NCBI GenBank assembly: GCA_937888665.1
Contig: CALBET010000394.1
Location: forward strand, 1-6,285
Direction: 5' to 3'
DNA length: 6,285 nt
Source of the DNA: an uncultured Acidobacteriota bacterium
GTDB taxonomy: Bacteria > Acidobacteriota > Vicinamibacteria > Vicinamibacterales > UBA8438
In this document: positions 1 through 4,030 of the stretch, piece after piece
Layout: every line of letters begins with the position of its first letter
Numbering within the stretch: the first letter of the stretch is position 1
Program-made: the position numbers and the translations under genes
The notes under the pieces: generated by a model
Told to the model about the DNA's origin: nothing
Seen by the model: the letters and a program-made list of their open reading frames with translations, nothing else
The model's database searches: none

Positions 1-57
1 GCCATTGGACGCGGCAATCAGCAGAACTGCTACACGGACCCGTGAACGGTTACTCAC
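1..57 (-). CDS. Possible start of a downstream gene, cut by the window edge
   Basis: A GTG codon at 57-55 opens a frame that stays open for 19 codons to the window edge. The peptide begins VSNRSRVRVAVLLIAASNG. A Shine-Dalgarno-like TGAGGTGG (plus-strand positions 68-75) overlaps the stop codon of the kinase gene upstream and lies 10 bases before this GTG, as expected for a coupled gene in the same operon. The fragment has a basic start (three Arg in the first eight residues) followed by a hydrophobic stretch. That would suit either a signal peptide or the first beta strand of a receiver domain, and too little is visible to choose. A response regulator would make sense after an orphan kinase, but this is only a guess. 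The next gene could also start outside the window. Confidence 0.35.
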   Translation of the reverse strand, partial: MSNRSRVRVAVLLIAASNG

Positions 58-72
58 AACACGATGACCACC

Positions 73-2256
73 TCAGTGGGTCTGGGCTGCTTCAAATTCG
101 ATGATGAACACGGCGCCGTCGTCGTTACGGGCGGACGCTTTGCCACGGATTTGACGAGTCAAACTCGTGACGAGTTGCAGGCCGAGGCTCTCGTGCCCCT
201 GAAGCTTGAAATTGGCTGGCAAACCCGCACCGCGATCACGAACCTCGAGACGAATCACCCGACCCACCTGGGTCAGGACCGCCGACACATGCCAATCGTG
301 TTTTTCGCGCTGCGAGGGGGCGACGCCCTGCAACAATAATCCATGTTTAAATGCGTTGGTCAGCAGTTCATTGAGAATCAAGCAGACGGGCATCGCCAGG
401 TCAGCGGCGATATGGGTAGAAGGCGAATCAATGTGAAGAATCGCACCAGGAGCGATGCTGAGACGCAAGGCGTCTGACAGGGTTCGGACGTAGCCTCCCA
501 AATCAACATGACCCAGCGAGGTGCTCCCGTAGAGGTGCTGATGGATCATGCCCATCGAGCGGACGCGACGCACGCTCTCTGCCAACAGCTCCCGGCACAA
601 CCCATCGGGCATTTGCTGCATCTGCAATGACAGCAGACTTGAAACCATTTGCAGGTTGTTCTTGACCCGGTGGTGAATCTCCTTGAGCAGGGTCTCTTTC
701 TCATTGAGAAGGGTGGTCAGGCCAGCTTCGATCTTCTCCATCTGCGACAGATGGAGAGCCCCGCTTCTGAGTTTACCTTCCAGCACATCGCGCTCATGGA
801 CGAGTCCGACCTGCTGCTGTATCGCCTTGGTGACATCATGGGCGATCAGCACCAATCGATCAGGCCCATTCCAATACATCACCATGAGGCTGAGTTGGAC
901 CACGATCTCCTCACCACCCGAGGTCACCATGGTCCTCACTGCTTCGTGGGTGGTATCGTTGACCAGGGCCTCACGCCGACAGAGTTCGAACCAGCTGCGA
1001 CAGAGGTCCTCGTTGAATGAGGGCATGACTGTGGACGCCGAGCGACCTACCAGGTCGTCGTATTGCCACCCCAGCGCCGCCAGGGCTCTATGGTTGCAAT
1101 CGACGATGCGCCCGCGATCGTCGATGACGAGCATGGGACCGATGATGTGTTCAGCCACGGAACGCAGCCGCTGTTCGCTGGCGACGAGCTCCGCCTGCAT
1201 ACGGGTGCGGGAACTGAGGTCGCCAATGCGAGCGTCAACGAGTTCATTCACCTCGTCCAGGATGCGTGCCATGTCATCGAAATGCGGGGCAGCCGACGCC
1301 GGATCGGCGCGCGCCACAGCAAGCAGGTCACGCGCCCGTGCGAGTGGTTCCTTGAGTTCCTGGCGTACCTGCGCCGCAACCGGATTCACTGCCGATTGCC
1401 GATGTTCCAGGGAGATGTCCCGGATGACGCAGATGGCGTGCCCGTCGGCGTTGCCCAGCGGCGACATGGATGTGCCACCACTCACCACCTCGCCTGTCAA
1501 TCGCACATAGCGCAGTGCTCGTCGGGTCGGAACGTCGCGGGCGCTCGCCGCAGCAGCCACCATGGCCTGGAGTACGCTGCGGTCGGATGCCAGGACGCAC
1601 GACGACAGGGGTTGATCAACCACGGAGTCCACAGTTCGACCGACCAGCCGACCAAACGCGGCGTTGGCCCTGACGCAAAATCCTCCCGAATCAAGCACCA
1701 CAAACGCCAGCGGTGAAGCGTCCCACACACGGACGTACACGAGCCCTTCCAGGTAGACTTCAACCATCGTTGCCATGCGACCGACAAAGAGCTTCTCCTC
1801 GTCAGTCCAAACACGAGCTTCCTGGTCGATGACGCAAAAAGTTCCCAGCGCACTCTGCCCCGACCCTCCCAACAGAGGAAACCCGAGATAGGAGCGAATG
1901 CCTGGTTCACCAACGACCAGCGGATTCCTGGCAAAGCGGGGGTCCGCCGCCGCATCGTCGACAATCAACGGCGTGTGATCGGCGATGCAGTGGGCACAAA
2001 AACTGACGTCGCGTCCTGTGCTGTTGCTCTCAAGCCCACAGCGAGACGCGAAGTACTGTCGTTCCTCCTCGACCAACGAGACCAGGGCAATCGGGCATTT
2101 CAATGTCGCAGCGGCGAGCGCCGTGATGGTGTCCAGGAAGTCGTGACGCTCCTGGCCTATACCGAGGCCGGCGAGCCGACGCAGTCGCTCATGCTCGTCA
2201 AGCAGCATTGGGGGAAGGGACCACGGCTTCATGTCTTCTTGCTCACGTCGTTTCAT
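73..2256 (-). CDS. GAF-PAS-PAS sensor histidine kinase, HisKA_2 type
   Basis: A 727-residue histidine kinase that should autophosphorylate on His and pass the phosphate to a separate response regulator. Domains in order: GAF about 36-170 (FCAHCIADHTPLIVDDAAAD followed by SYLGFPLL is typical); PAS about 178-285; a helical segment 292-355 resembling a degenerate HisKA helix; PAS about 360-480; a charged helical linker 482-525; a HisKA_2 phospho-acceptor region 526-600 with EIHHRVKNNLQ (H528/H529, of which the His next to Arg matches the HWE-family acceptor); and HATPase about 620-725 with N-box NELLTNAFKHG, G1 box DRGAGLP and G2 box SLGLQLV. No signal peptide or membrane span is visible, so it is probably a soluble cytoplasmic sensor. 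The GAF and PAS domains presumably bind a ligand or cofactor, which cannot be named. There is no receiver domain. The ATG at 2256 has only a weak upstream ribosome site. An in-frame ATG at 2232 with GTGAG 9 bases upstream is an alternative start, giving 719 residues. Confidence 0.93.
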   Translation of the reverse strand: MKRREQEDMKPWSLPPMLLDEHERLRRLAGLGIGQERHDFLDTITALAAATLKCPIALVSLVEEERQYFASRCGLESNSTGRDVSFCAHCIADHTPLIVDDAAADPRFARNPLVVGEPGIRSYLGFPLLGGSGQSALGTFCVIDQEARVWTDEEKLFVGRMATMVEVYLEGLVYVRVWDASPLAFVVLDSGGFCVRANAAFGRLVGRTVDSVVDQPLSSCVLASDRSVLQAMVAAAASARDVPTRRALRYVRLTGEVVSGGTSMSPLGNADGHAICVIRDISLEHRQSAVNPVAAQVRQELKEPLARARDLLAVARADPASAAPHFDDMARILDEVNELVDARIGDLSSRTRMQAELVASEQRLRSVAEHIIGPMLVIDDRGRIVDCNHRALAALGWQYDDLVGRSASTVMPSFNEDLCRSWFELCRREALVNDTTHEAVRTMVTSGGEEIVVQLSLMVMYWNGPDRLVLIAHDVTKAIQQQVGLVHERDVLEGKLRSGALHLSQMEKIEAGLTTLLNEKETLLKEIHHRVKNNLQMVSSLLSLQMQQMPDGLCRELLAESVRRVRSMGMIHQHLYGSTSLGHVDLGGYVRTLSDALRLSIAPGAILHIDSPSTHIAADLAMPVCLILNELLTNAFKHGLLLQGVAPSQREKHDWHVSAVLTQVGRVIRLEVRDRGAGLPANFKLQGHESLGLQLVTSLTRQIRGKASARNDDGAVFIIEFEAAQTH
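1192..1383 (-). other. Degenerate HisKA-like (DHp) segment inside the sensor kinase
   Basis: Residues about 292-355 of the GAF/PAS kinase lie between its two PAS domains. They read VRQELKEPLARARDLL, then a second helix ARILDEVNELVDARIGDLSS. This follows the layout of a classical HisKA dimerisation hairpin (pattern SHELRTPL in helix 1, then LDEVNRLxxLIxDLLxLSR in helix 2). Gln299 (codon 1362-1360) sits where the phospho-acceptor His would be, and Pro304-Leu305 keep the PL turn. No ATPase domain follows it. The resemblance is judged by eye. It could instead be an ordinary signalling helix linking PAS domains. Confidence 0.45.
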
Positions 2257-2497
2257 CGAACCGATCGAACCAATCCGTCAGCTGCTGGCCAGGGAGACCG
2301 GGAGCCTTCTGACCTCGCGGGTGACGCAGGGGCGAGCCAACCAGAAAGGATGACCCTGCGCCCCATCGATCAGCCCAGACGCCTGTGAAGCTGCCCCAAC
2401 GGGCCAGCCACAGGAGCCGATCGAGCGTGCCGCCTGAGCAGATGTGAAATGTCCGGTCTAGAATGCGAGGAGCGAAGGCAAAGAAAACGAAATCCAT
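2243..2497 (-). CDS. Doubtful 84-residue ORF in the gap before the sensor kinase
   Basis: An ATG-started frame fills nearly all of the space between the PEBP-like gene and the kinase. It overlaps the kinase start by 14 bases (its stop TGA is at 2245-2243). A G-rich run, AGGGGGG (plus-strand 2501-2507), ends three bases before the ATG and could serve as a ribosome site. The peptide is unusually rich in Trp (six) and Phe, matches no family I recognise, and shows no signal peptide or domain motif. Roughly 64% of its third codon positions are G or C, which does not separate coding from non-coding here. Most of this stretch may simply be the leader of the kinase gene. Confidence 0.18.
   Translation of the reverse strand: MDFVFFAFAPRILDRTFHICSGGTLDRLLWLARWGSFTGVWADRWGAGSSFLVGSPLRHPRGQKAPGLPGQQLTDWFDRFDETT
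2325..2360. repeat. Imperfect-context inverted repeat in the kinase leader
   Basis: CGCAGGG at 2325-2331 is matched by its reverse complement CCCTGCG at 2354-2360, with a 22-base loop. It lies about 70-100 bases upstream of the sensor-kinase start, so it could be an RNA stem or an operator half-site pair. Seven-base arms in GC-rich DNA can arise by chance. No T-run follows on either strand, so it is not an intrinsic terminator. Confidence 0.15.
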
Positions 2498-2512
2498 TCG
2501 CCCCCCTGCCCG

Positions 2513-3139
2513 TCATCGAACGTCCAATGCGATGGAATACGTGCCCATCCACTCCGCCTGGGCGAGAACGTGGTCAGCAATGGCGGCACGGACGTCGTGA
2601 CCGTTGAAGCGGCCATCGACAGCACAGCGAGCCACATCAAGCGCGAAGAGGGTGAAATGATAGTGGTGCATGACGGTGTCATTCCACGGCGGGCACGGAC
2701 CGTCGTAGCCGTAATAATCGCCACTCATCTGCTCGTCGCCCGCGAACCACAGCGTGTAATCGTTGAGGCCATGGCGCGCCCCATCGGGGGCCGCCGGGCC
2801 CGACTTGCCACGGGGCGTGATGCCCTCAGACCCGAAGCCGGCATCCAGACCACTTGACGTCGGTGGCAAGTCAACCAGAACCCAATGGAAAAAAGACATC
2901 CGGGGGAGGTCGGCCGGGATCCGGCGGTCTTCCTTGTTCACATCATCAGCACGGGTTGGCACATCCGGGTCATGACACAGCAGAACAAGGGACTTCGCCC
3001 CGGCTGGGACGTCGGACCATGACAGGCTCGGCGAACGATTGGCCGACAGCGCCATATGCTGGACCTCATCGGACTTCCCGAACGCAAACTCGGCAGGAAT
3101 GGCCGAGGCCAACTTGAAATCATTACTCCACAAACGCAT
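2513..3139 (-). CDS. YbhB/YbcL-type phosphatidylethanolamine-binding (Raf kinase inhibitor-like) protein
   Basis: A 208-residue member of the PEBP family. Family hallmarks are visible: SPSLSWSDVPAGAKSLVLLC leading into DPDVP (residues 57-61), FHWVLVDLP with H85, the ligand-site loop GYDGPCPP (144-151), and HHYHFTLFALD (158-168). These form the small anion-binding pocket of the family. The biochemical role of bacterial members is poorly defined, so none is assigned. No signal peptide is seen, so a cytoplasmic location is likely. At 208 residues it is longer than the E. coli YbhB/YbcL type (about 160-180), partly through an insert at about 62-80 between the DPDVP motif and the FHW motif. The frame extends upstream to 3274, but the ATG at 3139 is preferred: it begins right at the family's usual N-terminal strand (MRLWSNDF) and has GGAG 7 bases upstream. 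It sits alone between two kinase genes on the same strand. Confidence 0.92.
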   Translation of the reverse strand: MRLWSNDFKLASAIPAEFAFGKSDEVQHMALSANRSPSLSWSDVPAGAKSLVLLCHDPDVPTRADDVNKEDRRIPADLPRMSFFHWVLVDLPPTSSGLDAGFGSEGITPRGKSGPAAPDGARHGLNDYTLWFAGDEQMSGDYYGYDGPCPPWNDTVMHHYHFTLFALDVARCAVDGRFNGHDVRAAIADHVLAQAEWMGTYSIALDVR

Positions 3140-3146
3140 GACTGGA

Positions 3147-3150
3147 CTCC
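3147..3150 (-). promoter_or_regulatory. Ribosome binding site deciding the PEBP-like start
   Basis: On the minus strand GGAG ends 7 bases before the ATG at 3139. This supports that start over the longer open frame reaching to 3274, whose extra 45 residues (rich in Ser, Thr and Arg) do not resemble any part of the family. Confidence 0.6.
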
Positions 3151-3167
3151 ATGATGTTGCTGGCGTG

Positions 3168-3196
3168 GTCACAGACGAAATCGATCGCCGGGTCAA
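3168..3196 (-). promoter_or_regulatory. Candidate sigma-70-like promoter for the PEBP-like gene
   Basis: On the minus strand TTGACC (plus-strand 3191-3196, five of six matches to the -35 consensus) is followed after 17 bases by TGTGAC (3168-3173, only three of six matches to the -10 consensus). Transcription would start a little over 20 bases before the ATG at 3139, leaving room for the GGAG site. The spacing is ideal but the -10 element is weak, so this is tentative. If real, the gene would not depend wholly on read-through from the hybrid kinase upstream. Confidence 0.25.
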
Positions 3197-3343
3197 GGTC
3201 TTCGAGCGCTCATCACGACAAGTGGCGGTCTTCGCATCCGGCCTGCTGCCCAAGGCAAGCGACCCGGCGCCCAACGGCTGACGGACGCATACCCCCGGCC
3301 GGGCTCAACCGAATCGATGAAGGAACATGCGCGTCCTGGTCAA

Positions 3344-4030
3344 TCAAGGCAACCTGGTGGGGGTCACTGACGGGAAGGGCGGGCCCGGTCGAGCGAAAAG
3401 GTAACCCTGCAGCAAATCGCAGCCGATATCCTTCAGCACCGTGGCTTCCTCGATGGATTCGATACCCTCAGCGACTACAACTGTGCCAGCACGACGGCAC
3501 ACGCTGACCAACGAAGCGACCAATTCACGCTTCATCTTGGAATGGTGGATATCTCGCACCAACGACATATCGATCTTGGCATAGTGAGGCGTCAGGCGGA
3601 TAAGCCAACTCAGTCCAGCGTAGCCTTCGCCGAGGTCGTCGAGGGCAATCCGATAGCCGGTATGGCGGACGCGATCGAGGGTCTCTTGCAGCATCTCTCC
3701 AGTGAGCTGCGCACGCTCGGTCACCTCGAAGATAATCCTCGATGCGTGCTTCAACAACGGCTCGTCATGGCTCGTCAGCAGGTCGCCGCGAAGTTCGGCG
3801 GGATGGAGATTGACAAAAATCGGCTCAAAGCACTCGGTATGCAGCGACAACGTGTCCGAAATGCTTCGACGAATGGCTCGCCCAAGCCCCTCGATTCGCC
3901 CGAGGATTTCGGCGGCAGCGAGCAGCTTGTCGGGAGAACCAAGCGGTCCCCGGCTGCGCAGCAGGGCTTCGTAGGCAAAGATCGAGTAATCATGAGCGCG
4001 CACGATGGGCTGATACGCCATATGCAACTG
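3344..4030 (-). other. EAL c-di-GMP phosphodiesterase domain of the hybrid kinase
   Basis: The C-terminal 220 or so residues of the hybrid kinase, beginning at MAYQPIVRAHDYSIFAYEALLR. All the metal-binding and catalytic residues known from EAL enzymes such as RocR are visible. The loop-6 motif, usually DDFGTGYSSL, reads DDLGEGYAGL here, with Glu886 (codon 3628-3626) replacing Thr/Ala. No GGDEF domain is visible in this protein. The short tail after LFARPGPPF carries no further domain. Confidence 0.9.

Noticed and set aside
683..1510. A 275-codon plus-strand frame opposite the GAF/PAS kinase
   Set aside because: Ser/Arg-rich product typical of an antisense shadow, overlapping the PAS domains of a clear kinase gene.
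1063..1716. A 217-codon plus-strand frame opposite the GAF/PAS kinase
   Set aside because: Same antisense situation, with no family motif and no good ribosome site recognised.
3140..3274. N-terminal extension of the PEBP-like protein by 45 residues
   Set aside because: The extension is a Ser/Thr/Arg-rich stretch unlike the family and has no signal-peptide hydrophobic core. The internal ATG at 3139 has a good GGAG site and starts at the family's normal N-terminus.
3294..3303. CCCGGCCGGG palindrome about 40 bases after the hybrid-kinase stop, as a terminator
   Set aside because: A perfect palindrome without a loop and without a following T-run. It is too short in GC-rich DNA to call a terminator or a binding site.
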